Position numbers and translations under genes: made by a program. Shown here in pieces: positions 23,290 through 34,997 of a DNA stretch of 64,000 nucleotides (positions are counted from its first letter, which is position 1; each line of letters starts with the position of its first letter). Under the pieces are notes generated by a model, which saw only the letters and a list, made by a program, of their open reading frames with translations, was not told the DNA's origin and did no database searches. This DNA is from Ceratopteris richardii (taxonomy: Eukaryota > Streptophyta > Polypodiopsida > Polypodiales > Pteridaceae), in contig CM035414.1 of NCBI GenBank assembly GCA_020310875.1, positions 197,383,141-197,447,140 on the forward strand, written 5' to 3'.

Positions 23290-24060
23290 ACATAACCTCT
23301 TAGAGAATCATGATTTTTTGCAAATCAGGCAGCCAGAAAGTTGTGTTTTTTACAAGTGCAACAACCAAAGAATCACGATTCTCTCAAAATCTACAATCCA
23401 AAGAATTGAGACTTTCTCAAAATCTACTAAGTAGAGAATCACAAAATTCTCAAATCTTTTAAGTCCAGGAAAATCACGACTTTCTGAAAATCCAAGTGCA
23501 AGAAATCGCAATTTTCTCAAAATCACTAAGTCTAGGAAATCGTCCACAAATCCAAAGAATCGTGAATTTCTCAAATTTTCTAAGTCTAGAGAATCGTGAT
23601 TTTCTCAAACTCCAAAATGCAGAGAATCACAAATTTCTTGAATCCAACAAGGTAAGAGAATCGCGACTTTCTCAAAATCTATAAGCAAGAGGATCATGAT
23701 TTTCTCAAATTTTCTAAGTATAGGAAATCGCGATTTTCTCAATATCACCAAGCAGAGAATCACAAATTTCTCAAATTTCCCAAGTCTAGAGAATCACAAA
23801 TTTCTCAATTTTTGCTAAGGCTAGAGAATCGTGATTTTCTCAACTGCACTAAATCTAGAGAATCGCGATTTTCTCAAAATCTATAATTCTAGAGAATCAC
23901 GATTTTCTCAAAATGCACACTTCCAAAGGATCACAATTATCTCAAAATGCACAATTCCAGAGGATCGTGATTTTCTCAAAATGCACAATTCCAGAGAATA
24001 GAAATTTTCTCACTTTCAAAGAATCATGATTTTCTCACAACTTTTTATGCGAGGAAAAAA
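23290..24060. repeat. Degenerate minisatellite of palindromic units in the element C leader
   Basis: About 25 diverged copies of a unit of roughly 28-35 bp carry a near-palindromic core related to GAGAATCGCGATTTTCTC followed by AAA and a variable spacer. The central CGCG appears as CACG, CATG, CGTG or CACA in many copies. The array lies between the 5' LTR and gag on the element's minus strand, so its transcript could fold into serial hairpins. Confidence 0.8.
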
Positions 24061-24427
24061 ATTGAATTTTTTCTAAAGAATCATGATTTTTTGAGAAAGT
24101 CACGATTTTTTGAAAACTTGAAAATTTTGAATTTTTGCACTGAGTCCCAAATGTGCAAAAAATCATGAAAACCACAAACGCATGCACTCCGAAGCACTTC
24201 CTAGCTCTTTCTTGCACTCCCACACATGAGAAATGATGTGAAAATGGTAAAAATGTGCTCAAAAATGAAAAAATTCTATGAAGATGAAGATGTACAAAGA
24301 TGGTGATGATGACGATGATGAAGATGGAGAAGAAAAATCAGAAAAAGAACAAAAAATGACTATTTTTTACCTTCCAACATCGCAAATCTACGATCTTACC
24401 GTCACCACGCTCGTCCTTGATGAATGC

Positions 24428-24445
24428 TCCCCGACAAAGACACCA
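24428..24445 (-). other. Primer-binding site of element C (tRNA-Asp type, mutated)
   Basis: The minus strand reads TGGTGTCTTTGTCGGGGA shortly after the 5' LTR. The complement of the plant tRNA-Asp 3' end is TGGCGCCGTTGCCGGGGA. Four of the five differences are C-to-T or G-to-A-like decay at methylatable positions or adjacent sites; the spacing and final GGGGA are kept. Confidence 0.75.
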
Positions 24446-24453
24446 AAATTTGG

Positions 24454-25079
24454 TGTAGCTCAAGCATAAGCACCACCTCCTTTACTTGTCAATTCCTAGA
24501 GATGTGAGGACTGGTATGAAGTCCGTGAGCATGTGAAGACACAAATGTGTGAGTGAGAAGCACACTAGCATGCACACACATGCACATAAGGCAAGATCAA
24601 ACAGAGGAACAATGGAAAGCTTTCTATTGCAAAGGAACTCTCTTAGAAAAGCTCAAATCTCTCCCAGACTACTAAGAAGCTCACCTCAAAAATGCTAACC
24701 TCAAAAACAAGTTCTCTAGTTCTCTTTATAGTTTTTGGACTAGTTTTGGCCCTGTCCAGACCTAGTGTCTCGCTTAGTTAAAAATTAGGTTCCAAGGATT
24801 ATTTGGGGGCTCAAACAGACTCTAAAAATTATGAAAATTGGTAGCTAGCTACTTCTAATACTCCTCAAGCTTGAGGACTCCTTGGCTTGAACAAAATGGA
24901 GTTGCAAAATGAGAAATGATATTTACAATTGTTTTTAATGATAAAAATCACTATTTTTATGGGGGTTTCTTCTAAAATTTGGATGTGTGCTTCTTGGATC
25001 TCCCTAAGTGATCCCTCTTCTTATGTTCCCACTTCTTTGAAGCATTCTTTTGCCTTGTGCTTGACCTTGAGTGCCAACA
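24454..25079 (-). repeat. 5' LTR of Ty3 element C
   Basis: This 626-bp LTR pairs with 15744-16539 and ends TG...CA in element orientation. Its first bases in plus coordinates (TGTAGCTCAAGCATAAGC) recur at 15744 and 28063. The right edge abuts resumed family-1 copia gag at 25080. Confidence 0.9.
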
Positions 25080-25317
25080 CCTTATCTATCAAACATGCCA
25101 TTATTCCTTACATTTGCTCTTGTAGAACAACTATGGATGCTTGGGATACACTTACCACTTTATACCAAGCAAGGAATGAGGCACGTGTTGCTTACCTTCA
25201 AAAAAAATTGGAGAGTGAGCACATGAATGAAGGAGATTCGATGGATAGTTTTCTGACAAAGATCAAAGATTTGAAGGAACAATTGATTTCTACTAATGAA
25301 GTCTTGCCTGACAGTTC
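25080..25317 (+). pseudogene. Family-1 copia gag, continued after the nested insertion
   Basis: The sequence continues the gag cut at 15743: SIKHAIIPYICSCRTTMDAW, then DTLTTLYQARNEARVAYLQK and NEGDSMDSFLTKIKDLKEQL, closely matching the gag at 37500-37700. At about 25318 it fuses to RT of another copia family (D). Confidence 0.85.
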
Positions 25318-27190
25318 TATCTACATGTGTATGTTGATGTTATTATTATCACAGGAAATGATCTTGAAGGGATCAAACAAGTAAAGAATCAAATGAAGGA
25401 GGAGTTCAAAATAAGTGATCTTGGACCACTCGCGTATTTTCTTGGATAGGAGTTAGTCTACACTGGTTCAGGTATATACATCACACAAAGTATGTGCATG
25501 ACATGCTCATCAAGTTCAATGTGGAAAACACCGAGTGTGGAGGTACACCTATGGAGCAAAATCATAAGCTTAGTGCTTATGAAGGAGAGACAATTGAAGA
25601 CATCACAAGCTATCAAAGCTTTGTTGGAATTTTGAACTATGCAACACTCACAAGGGTGGATATAGGTTTGTTTTATCCAGATCTAGAGATGATAGAAGAA
25701 GCACATCCGGATATGTATCATTTGCAGGTTCAAAAATCATTTCTTGGTCATCCAAGAAGCAACCAACAGTGGCATTAACTTCTATTGAAGCCAAATATAG
25801 AGTTTTGGCTAATGAAACTCAAGAAATCATGTGGTTAAAATCTTTGTATATAGATGTTGGACTTCATTTTTCAACACCTCACATTTTTGGTGACAACACA
25901 AGCTCACTACATCTTGCAGCTAATCCGGTATACCATGATAGAACTAGGCATATTGAGATCCACTACCATTATGTACGGGAGAAGTCAGCTATCCTATGTC
26001 TCTACAGATATGCAATGTGCAAACATGTTGACTAAAGCTCTTGATGGTACAAAATTGAGTAGATTCAAGTTAATGATTGGCTTGCAAGAAATCAAGTACA
26101 ATTGAAGACTTATTTGGAGGCCAAGCATGTTCGGCTTGAGGAGGAGTTGTTGGTGCATTTTACCCAAGCCTACATGCCTGATATGATTTGATTTATGTTC
26201 ATTTGTAGTCATATGTGTAGACATATGAACACCTCTTATAAAAGAGTATATTTTATCTCTTGTAATTGTGAAAGAAAGAATAGCTTAAGTCATCCATGAT
26301 GTAAAAAGGAAATTCGTGGCTCTAACTACCTAAAACCACAAACCCATTAGCTGAGAGAATATCTCCTAATTCTTAGCATGACTTTTAGGTGAAGTTATTT
26401 GGATTCAAATTCAAAACTACCTCCAAAAGTAGCTATAAAAAGAGCAAGAAGGAAGTCACCATTAGAGAGTTTGATTCGTGCCCATTTCATGTTCATTTGT
26501 AGAGATTGAAGAGCTAACTCCATAGCTCTATCATTCTACTCACATTGTGCAAGTATTCATTGCCAATGTGGTTGTAATAATATGTGAATCTATACATTCA
26601 TCATTTACTTCTTCTCTGTTTTATTCTTTGTTATACTCACTCAAAATAGTAACTTCAGAAGCACATATCTTTGGCTATACGTAAACTTTTTCAGATTTTT
26701 AAAGAGCATTGATGTTGACAAAATTACATTAATTGGAATTACTCTTTGTGAGAAATCAGTTTTTTTCTACTCACTGGTCGAATCTCTATAGAGCCCCGAA
26801 AATGGCGAGAGTGTTCTAGATTTTGTTAAATCTTGTTCTCACTGCTCAGTTGATCAATTGAAGTGTTTTAACTTGGATTAACAACCTACCTAGTCTATTT
26901 TCTATGTCCAAAAGGAGTTTTTCTAATTCCTACCAGGTTAAGAGCGCTGTTCATTTTTTTTGGCAGGTGTATGTACAAAAATAGCAAATTTTGGCAGCTC
27001 CTCATTTTGCAACTAGTCTCTCTGGACTCTAACTTTTGAGATACTTGTTCCAAAGGACTTGGGTGATTTTTTCAAGATTTAGGAGGCTCAAAAGGTCTAC
27101 TAACCAACTCAGAATTCTCAGTTGGCTGGTGTGAAGCTGGTTGTAGCAGCACCAACTAATCTTTGGATTGCATCAATCATCTCTCTTTAC
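25318..27190 (+). mobile_element. Ty1/copia family D: RT end, RNase H, 3' LTR-like region
   Basis: After the fusion point the sequence reads MLMLLLSQEMILKG (shifted RT YVDD-type region), DLGPLAYFLG, CGGTPMEQNHKLSAYEG and SFVGILNYATLTRVDI. RNase H signals follow: SIEAKYRVLANETQEIMWLK, GDNTSSLHLAANPVYHDRTR and HIEIHYHYV. A purine-rich GAGGAGGAGT precedes TGTTGGTGCATTTTACCC at 26148, as at a copia 3' LTR start. Downstream to about 27190 is LTR or leader-like DNA that then meets family-1 protease sequence. Stops break all frames. Confidence 0.75.
26148..26710 (+). repeat. Family-D LTR-like sequence, copy 1
   Basis: The sequence begins TGTTGGTGCATTTTACCC after a purine tract and RNase H. The right end is uncertain because no clear primer-binding site follows; the limit given is where the two window copies differ by a small indel near CATTG/TGTTGAC. 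Confidence 0.5.
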
Positions 27191-27661
27191 ACAAAATTGG
27201 CTGCGAAAGAGGCAAAGAAGAAAGAGGCCAAACTCATGGTTGTTGTAGAGGCCTTTACAAAAAAAGCAAAGTCTGATAATCTTGTGCACAATGAAGAATG
27301 GGTGTTAACTACTGTTTGTAGTTTTGGCCCATCTTCTCATGAGTAGTGTTTGTCTGCAGTAGACTCAGATGTATGGTATTTTGATAGTGGGGCAACCAAA
27401 AATATTACCTCGCAACATAGTTTCTTCACTTCACTCACATGCACCAACACTCCTCGTATCATGTTATGGGAGTTGGTAAGATCATTCGGACTATTGCCGA
27501 TGGTAGTTCTTTCACTTTGTTGGATGCTTTATTTGTGCTAGGGATCAAGAAAAGTCTATTATCATTTTCTACATTAGCCAAGATTGAACTCGTTGTGAAA
27601 TTTATTGATGATAGATGTACAATTCATGATCTATCAAATGGTGACATGATTATTGCTTCTA
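27190..27661 (+). pseudogene. Family-1 copia zinc-knuckle tail and protease, copy 1
   Basis: The sequence reads KLAAKEAKKKEAKLMVVVEA, HNEEWVLTTVCSFG, then VWYFDSGATKNITSQHSFF, the protease D-S-G motif. It corresponds to 46222-46820 and is duplicated at 29310-29786. An in-frame TAG lies just before the protease start and the frame shifts after TSLTCTNTPRIM. Confidence 0.8.
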
Positions 27662-27718
27662 AGATAATGGTTTTATCTTTGTTATCCTCTAGGTGTTATG
27701 GATCATCAAATACCACTA

Positions 27719-28245
27719 GATTTTTTGAAAACTCGAGAATTTTGAATTTTTGCAATGAGTCCCAAATGTGCAAAAAATCATGAACACCACAAACGCATGC
27801 ACTCCCAAGCACTTCCTAGCTCTTTCTTGCACTCCCACACATGAGAAATGATGTGAAAATGGTAAAAATGTGCTCAAAAATGATCTATGAAGATGAAGAT
27901 GTACAAAGATGGTGATGATGACGATGATGAAGATGGAGAAGAAAAATCAGAAAAAGAACAAAAAATGACTATTTTTTACCTTCCAACATCGCAAATCTAC
28001 GATCTTACCATCACCACGCTCGTCCTTGATGAATGCTCCCCGACAAAGACACCAAAATTCGGTGTAGCTCAAGCATAAGCACCACCTCCTTTACTTGTCA
28101 ATCCACAGAGATGTGAGGACTGGTATGAAGTCCGTGAGCATGTGAAGACACAAATGTGTGAGTGAGAAGCACACTAGCATGCACACACATGCACATAAGG
28201 CAAGATCAAACAGAGGAACAATGGAAAGCTTTCTATTGCAAAGGA
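27719..28245 (-). repeat. Displaced fragment of Ty3 element C (leader, PBS, part of LTR)
   Basis: This block is nearly identical to 24105-24636: the leader end with the (GATGAT)-rich tract, the primer-binding site and the first 183 bp of the LTR from 28063. It sits exactly between the two copies of the 1.54-kb duplication. It is a fragment, not an independent insertion, since it stops mid-LTR with no flank duplication. Confidence 0.9.
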
Positions 28246-28246
28246 C

Positions 28247-29786
28247 GCCAAGCATGTTCGGCTTGACGAGGAGTTGTTGGTGCATTTTACCCAAGCCTAC
28301 ATGCCTGATATGATTTGATTTATGTTCATTTGTAGTCATATGTGTAGACATATGAACACCTCTTATAAAAGAGTATATTTTATCTCTTGTAATTGTGAAA
28401 GAAAGAATAACTTAAGTCATCCATGATGTAAAAAGGAAATTCGTGGCTCTAACTACCTAAAAACACAAACCCATTAGCTGAGAGAATATCTCCTAATTCT
28501 TAGCATGACTTTTAGGTGAAGTTATTTGGATTCAAATTCAAAACTACCTCCAAAAGTAGCTATAAAAAGAGCAAGAAGGAAGTCACCATTAGAGAGTTTG
28601 ATTCGTGCCCATTTCATGTTCATTTGTAGAGATTGAAGAGCTTACTCCATAGCTCTATCATTCTACTCACATTGTGCAAGTATTCATTGCCAATGTGGTT
28701 GTAATAATATGTGAATCTATACATTCATCATTTACTTCTTCTCTGTTTTATTCTCTGTTATACTCACTCAAAATAGTAACTTCAGAAGCACATATCTTGG
28801 GCTATACGTAAACTTTTTCAGATTTTTAAAGTGCATTGAATTGGTGTTGACAAAATTACATTCATTGGAATTACTCTTTGTGAGAAATCAGATTTTTTCT
28901 AGTCACTAGTCGAATCTCTATAGAGCCCCGAAAATGGCGAGAGTGTTCAAGATTTTGTTAAATCTTGTTCTCACTGCTCAGTTGATCAATTGAAGTGTTT
29001 TAACTTGGATTAACAACCTACCTAGTCTATTTGCTATGCCCAAAAGGAGTTTTTCTAATTCCTACCAGGTTAAGAGCGCTATTCATTTTTTTTGGCAGGT
29101 GTATGTACAAAAATAGCAAATTTTGGCAGCTCGTCATTTTGCAACTATTCTCTCTTGACTCAAACTTTTGAGATACTTGTTCCAAAGGACTTGGGTGATT
29201 TTTTCAAGATTTAGGAGGCTCAAAAGGCCTACTAACCAACTCAGAATTCTCAGTTGGCTGGTGTGAAGCTGGTTGTAGCAGCACCAACTAATCTTCGGAT
29301 TGCATCCATCATCTCTCTTTACACAAAGCGAAAGAGGCAAAGAAGAAAGAGGCCAAACTCATGGTTGTTGTAGAGGCCTTTACAAAAAAATCAAAGTCTG
29401 ATAATCTTGTGCACAATGAAGAATGGGTGTTAACTACTATTTGTATTTTTGGCCCATCTTCTCATGAGTAGTGTTTGTCTGCAGTAGACTCAGATGTATG
29501 GTATTTTGATAGTGGGGCAACCAAAAATATTACCTCGCCACATAGTTTCTTCACTTCACTCACATGCACCAACACTCCTCGTATCATGTTATGGGAGTTG
29601 GTAAGATCATTCTGACTATTGCTGATGGTAGTTCTTTCACTTTGTTGGATGCTTTATTTGTGCCAGGGATCAAGAAAAGTCTATTATCATTTTCTACATT
29701 AGACAAGATTGAACTCGTTGTGAAATTTATTGATGATAGATGTACAATTCATGATCTATCAAATGGTGACATGATTATTGCTTCTA
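28247..29786 (+). repeat. Local segmental duplication, copy 2 (includes a family-D LTR-like start at 28275)
   Basis: This is the partner of 26120-27661. It retains five bases (ATTGG) missing in copy 1 near 28850, and lacks about nine bases at the KLAAKEA coding segment (29327). From 29786 it continues into genuine family-1 protease and integrase, so this copy is the one joined to the rest of the copia element. Confidence 0.9.
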
Positions 29787-31719
29787 GCATTTTATGCCAT
29801 GGGCAGTATAAGATCATAGTCTAAGAAAAATCTATGAATGATTCAGCATGTGCAGTACATGATTCTTAGGCTATGTTAGATGCAAAGCTTTGGCATGCAC
29901 GCTTTGGTCATCTGAATCTTGCTAGTTTGCTATGGTAGCAAAAATCTGATATGGTGCCCTCTTTATCCAAACTTGAGGCACTTGGTAAACATGTTTGTGA
30001 AGGCTGTATTTTGGACAAAATGCGTTGTTCCTCCTTTCCAAAAGATGGTTCAATTCAAGCTACTCAGAAATTGCACCTTGTTCACAGTGATGTTTGTGGT
30101 CCAATGCAGACACCCTCTTTTGGAAACTATCTTTACTTCGTGACTTTCATTGATGATTTCTCTAGGCACGCATGGGTATATCCATTGAAAGCAAAGTCGG
30201 AAGTGTTCATGTGCTTCAAACAGTTTTTGGTTTTGGCTAAAAATCTGTCAGCATGTAAAATGGGCACCCTTTGCTCGGATTGAGGGGGGGATATATGTCT
30301 TTAGACTTTAATGTATTTCTAGCTAAACGTGGGATAAAACATCAATGTACAGTGTCATATACACTTCAAAAGAATGGAGTTGTTGAACAGAAGAACATGT
30401 TAGTCATGGAGATGGCGAGGTGTATGGTCAAGAGTCAAGTTTTACCACATAATTTCTAGCTTGAGGCTGTCATGCGTGCAACATATGTACTTAATAGGTG
30501 TCCCACTAAAGCACTACAGTCTATCACTCCATATGAGGCTTGGCATGGTTGCATTTTTGTGGAAGATGCAATTCAACCCTTACTGTCATATACCGAGGAG
30601 ATAATAATTAGCTCAAAGGATGTGTATGACACTTTACTAGCTCTTTTTATAGGTGGTTTGCCTTTACATTTTACAAATGGTGATGCAAATCATTCTATTT
30701 TTGATGGAGATTTACATGATGCACTCATTCACGAGAGAGTAGACATTGGAGAGGCTAAAACTATGCCTAAATGGTTACTGCAAACTTTGAGAGATGGCAA
30801 GTTAGATGCATCTTTGCCATATCTTGCTCTTTTAGGCTCTCATATTGCCTTTTCTTGCATAAGATTACTTTGGAATGGCTGTCCCTAGTCTTTGTGACAA
30901 GAATGATCCTATTTCCTTTGATGAAACATAAAATTCAAAAATTTGGATGGCTGCTATGCAATCAATCTAATGCTATTATGAAGAATGGTACTTATTCTTT
31001 ATGTGATTTTCCTCTTGGTAAAAAGATCATTAACACTAAATGGGTATACAAGCTGAAACATAATCTTGATGGAACACTTGATAGGTATAAGGCTAGGCTT
31101 GATGCCAAAGGTTATGTGGAAGAGAAAGGCATTGATTTTGATGAGACCTTTACTCCCATATGCTAAATGAAAATAGTTTGTAGCATCTATAACTTATGAA
31201 TTATCACGGTTAGAATGTACATCAATTGGACGTTAAAACTGAATTTCTAAATGGTGGTTTACATGAAGAAGTGTATGTATTTCATTCCCATTGTTTTGTG
31301 CAAAAAAGGCATGAAAACAAAGTATGCCATTTGAAAATGGCATTGTATGGATTGAAGCAAACACCACATGTTTGCTATGAAAAGATACATTCCTATTTGC
31401 TAGCACATGGATTTGAGAAAAGTACAACAAAGAGAACCTAATATGTCAATCATGTAAATGTTGTATTTTTTATCATTGTTGTACATGCTGTCGATATGAT
31501 GCTCACTGGTCCTAATGAGAAGGATATTGTTGAATTTAAAGCTGATTTGCATACCTCTTTTGAGATGTCAGATTTGAAGCGTTTGCATTATTATTTGGGC
31601 ATTCAATTTATGCAATTCAATGGGGAATAGAATTATGGCAAACAAAATACATTGACACATTATTGCAACATGTTGGTCTTGAATATTGCAAACCTATTTT
31701 CACTCCTAGAATCCAATTC
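29310..31719 (+). pseudogene. Family-1 copia protease, integrase and RT (stop-rich)
   Basis: The protease is at 29497-29830 (VWYFDSGATKNI). The integrase zinc region is LWHARFGHLN at about 29890 with VCEGCILDKMRC at about 29993, and the core has LVHSDVCGPMQTPSFGNYLY at 30080. The second and third acidic segments are damaged by frameshifts near 30270-30400; LNRCPTKALQSITPYEAWHG at 30490 is fused directly to a later region after a deletion. RT segments are IINTKWVYKLKHN, DFDETFTPIC, DVKTEFLNGGLHEEVYV and a YHV...DMMLTG-like active-site region at about 31480. It ends at 31719 inside RT. Confidence 0.82.
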
Positions 31720-31740
31720 ATGAGTGGAAGTCCACTACCT

Positions 31741-33280
31741 CTACTCTCTTCCTAAGTTAGTATAGAGTGTATCCCATAATTTCAGCCATGAAAGCCATAT
31801 TGAAAATATGATGTGAGGCTCTTTGTTGCTCTTTGATCCTCTTTGATCTACACAATCCATATAAAGATGAATTTGGAATATCAAATTGAGGTTTATGATC
31901 ATCAAAGAGCTATTGTGCCCTCTTTGGTAGCAGATTATGATATATGACAACAATCAACTGGATTTTTGGTGGAGGAATGTCATTATATGGTGTTGCCTCA
32001 TCATCAATCTGTACCGATCTATGGGAAGGCACAAGGCTAGTTATTTCTTCAATTGATGAGATAATGGTTTTATCTTTGTTTTCTATAGCAATGAGGGTGC
32101 TTAACTCATACAAGTTGTCTTTGTGCACTCGTTTCTTATGGTATCACCTATTCCATCCAAATTTTTTGCACCATCCTTTTTGAAATGTACTTCAAGACCA
32201 TGCTTTTTTATGTTAAAGAAAAATAATAAATTTCTTTTTAGTGCACGGACATAGAAAACATCAGACAATTTTCTCTCAACCCTAGTGGCAACAACAAAAG
32301 AGATGGTTCAAATTCTTTCAATTAGAAATTTGGAGTCGTTTCCTACCACTACATGGATAGGTTCATCTAGATGCATTAAAGAATTATATCTATCCTTCGT
32401 GATGGTCATGTGTTCAGATGCTCCACTATCCAATATCCAAGGTTCATCCACACAGGTTTGGGCATATGCACATACTCCTCTATGGAAACCCATGGTTCAA
32501 GTTGTGTGTTATTTGTGAATTCCCTATTCTTCCATGTGGACTTGAGAGAACCGTTTCTCTCATTAGCTTGCTTCTTCCTACAATCCTTAATGGCATGACC
32601 ATTCTTTTCACAATAGAAAAAACTTTTGATGAACTTCTCCTTTGAACTATCAAAAGAACATAAAAAATGTTGCATCATTTGAGCCTTGGCTATTCTTCAC
32701 CATCATATTTTGCAGGAAGAGTTCAAACAAAGTTGTGAGATAGTTCTTTAAGTGTTATTAGAACACCAAAAAAAACCAATTGATCTTGTAAATGTTTTAT
32801 TTGCATGATGAAATCTTCAACATTCTCAAAATCAAAGTGCTTCTCATTTACTAATTAATTCCCAAGATTTTGATTCACAGTGTGATACTTGGTATCATAT
32901 TGGCAAGCCAATATGCCCCAAGGCTCATGTGCTTTAGTGGTGTGTTGGACTAGAATAAGTACAAAATCACTTACACTCATACAAATAGCACATAATGCAT
33001 CTACATTTCATCTCTTCCAAGCTCGAAGAAGATGTAGATCAGGCTAGATTTTCACTCAAGGATTTGATGTATGTTCCATCAAAATCCACTTTGGATTAGA
33101 CCCTATTCACCACATGAGATTATCCAAAAACTCATAAGAGTCCAACATTATGGAAATTTTGAACTTCCAAAGTGCATGAATTGTTCCATCAAGATTCCCT
33201 TCAGTGAATGTAAGTGGAAAAATGTGAATTGGTATAACAATAACATTAGTGGATGCACCAACACCAAAAGATGAAGCCAT
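31741..33280 (-). mobile_element. Ty1/copia family E fragment: gag, zinc knuckle, protease, then RT linker
   Basis: On the minus strand an ATG at 33280 opens a gag (MASSFGVGASTNVIVI), a UBN2-type region continues in broken frames, and the zinc knuckle is FYCEKNGHAIKDCRKKQ at about 32610. Protease follows (DEPWILDSGASEHMTITKDR at about 32440). Integrase is missing, and the sequence jumps to the pre-RT linker (PSHRSVQIDDEATPYNDIPP at about 32030) and the RT start near 31800. It is internally deleted and stop-rich. Confidence 0.72.
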
Positions 33281-33431
33281 CACTCACACACTATGGTAAT
33301 GAAAAAATTATACTTGTAGGTAAAAGTAATCCTCTCCACTAATAGATACTAAGAACTTTGATGCCATGTAAGATAGTAGTTACAGAAGAGAATGGAGGAG
33401 CAAAAACATAGAAGAGACCAAATATGGCAAA

Positions 33432-33616
<185 letters not shown>

Positions 33617-33619
33617 TAA

Positions 33620-34271
33620 CAAAAGTATAGAGATGATGACATTGTCCACCCATGTGCTTCAAGGTAGAGCTTAAATGGTGATCAAGAAAACTCAAGATAG
33701 GGAATTACAAGGTAGAGGTATGCTGGTTCAATTTAATCTCTTGGGTAGTGTAGAAGTCATGTATATATAGGCCAATGGAGAGGTATGGAATTCCATGGAT
33801 GACTGGACATGGGTGGTAGAATGTGGGCGGACACCCCCATATAATCCCCATATGTGGCTTAGGTTGATTCAACCGACCTAACAAATATGGATGATTTTTG
33901 AGTTCAAGAGGGATTATTCCATGGAATATTCTCTTTACCATCAAGAGGGTGGAGCTTCCCTTGGACCCCCACCAAGGGGGCTATTGGCGCTCTTGGAACC
34001 CCTAAGACAAGATTTCTCATTGCTATCTCAAACCCCGCAATTGGGAACCCTGGCAAATCCCTTTTCTTACAATAGCTTAGATGGTCCAATTCAACCTTCA
34101 TCCAATAAGCAAGTTTGGATTCCCATCGATTGGGTAGTGCAAAATTAGATTCTTCTTATAATTGGGGCCTTACAAAATGTGTACCACAACATACAATCAT
34201 GTGGGGTAGATACTGATCATATACATAAATTGTATTTGCACATAGGCAATGAGAAATAAGGATAGATGGTA
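33620..34271. other. Unassigned DNA between microsatellite and copia-G leader copy
   Basis: No gene or known element was recognised. Short open stretches on both strands show no family motifs. Confidence 0.4.
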
Positions 34272-34997
34272 ACCAGATCCACCAGGGGTGCCTGTAATTT
34301 CTAATGCCATGATGATGGAGAATTGAATACAATGAAAATGGAGCTAGAATAGTCCAAGCATCATTAAGGCTCAAGAAAGGATAAACAAGTGTCAGATTTT
34401 GGGAAAATCAATAGTCTCCCTAGAAAAATGGATCAATGAACAATAATGACCAACCAAAAGGATTATGTGAGAGTAAATGTTCTCACATCAAGTGTATCAA
34501 AGAGTAAATCGACCATTGTATAATTGGAAGAAGCAAAGAATCTAGAAAACTTTTTCGAGAGTCTCCTCTGCAAAATGAGCATATGAACAGTGTCAAACTC
34601 TCATAAAACTACAAGTACTAACATGGAAACCTCCATAGTGAATCACTAACTCCACTGCATATAATCAATTACCCAAAAGAAGCCAACTAAGCTTATCGAG
34701 CACCTATGAACAACTAGCATACATATCCTATGGTGAGGCTGGGTAAGTCTTCCACCTGCATCACCAAAGAGATCCCCACATCTAGGTATCTCCTAGTTAA
34801 TGAAACCTCACCATGGCCCTCTTTATCAAACGTAAAAAGCTTTATGCAAAAAGACATAACCACGATATCAATGACCACATGGACGTACAAAAGCAGTATC
34901 CACAAAAGCAAACGTAGTGTGTATGTGTTCAATATATGTAGTAAAATGGCACGGAAAGGCTAAACTCATAGCCCAAACATTAGCCAACAATTGGTTA
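34272..34997 (-). repeat. Second copy of the copia family-G leader
   Basis: This sequence parallels 62915-63500: the first gag codons (reverse of GATCCACCAGGGGTGCC and the ATG region near 34312), then the leader through CCTATGGTGAGGCTGGGTAAG and ATCAAACGTAAAA to AATATATGTAGTAAAATGGC. Similarity looks like roughly 85%. At about 34990 it is fused to a different copia gag (F), so this is a truncated, recombined copy. Confidence 0.85.

Larger units (their letters stand above)
15744..25079 (-). mobile_element. Ty3/gypsy element C with both LTRs, nested in copia gag
   Basis: This 9.3-kb element lies on the minus strand: 5' LTR 24454-25079, tRNA-Asp-type primer site 24428-24445, long leader with a minisatellite, gag-like ORF, RT/RNase H/integrase, a protease-like domain, a polypurine tract at 16540-16552 and 3' LTR 15744-16539. 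LTR ends are TG...CA. Flanking bases CATTG (left) and CCTTA (right) are each one mutation from CCTTG in the uninterrupted family-1 gag, consistent with a decayed 5-bp target duplication. Internally, gag sequence (FDGSEDPYDHVSEYQ at about 21430) runs straight into the RT C-terminus (CLNPKKCVFMV), so a central block including most of RT is deleted. Stops are frequent and no part is functional. Confidence 0.88.
26120..27661 (+). repeat. Local segmental duplication, copy 1
   Basis: This 1.54-kb block (the family-D LTR region plus the family-1 protease start) recurs at 28247-29786 with only scattered differences. Both copies start at GCCAAGCATGTTCGGCTTGA and end at ATTATTGCTTCTA. Confidence 0.9.
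14871..31719 (+). mobile_element. Ty1/copia family 1 element, split by nested elements and rearranged
   Basis: The pieces of one family-1 copia lie in order on the plus strand: LTR 14871-15105, primer-binding remnant, gag 15439-15743, a nested Ty3 element 15744-25079, gag resuming 25080-25317, family-D copia material, protease region 27190-27661, a duplicated block, then protease, integrase and RT to 31719. The gag split by the Ty3 insertion is collinear across the gap with the intact gag copy at 37500-37600. No 3' LTR is present; the RT ends at a junction with other copia DNA. All coding parts contain stops. Confidence 0.85.

Noticed and set aside
23350..23684. Open frames across the leader minisatellite
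   Set aside because: Open frames arise from the repeat unit's composition on both strands; no constraint or domain is visible.
23290..24060. CRISPR-like array
   Set aside because: Units are degenerate, spacers are not uniform, and the context is a plant retrotransposon leader.
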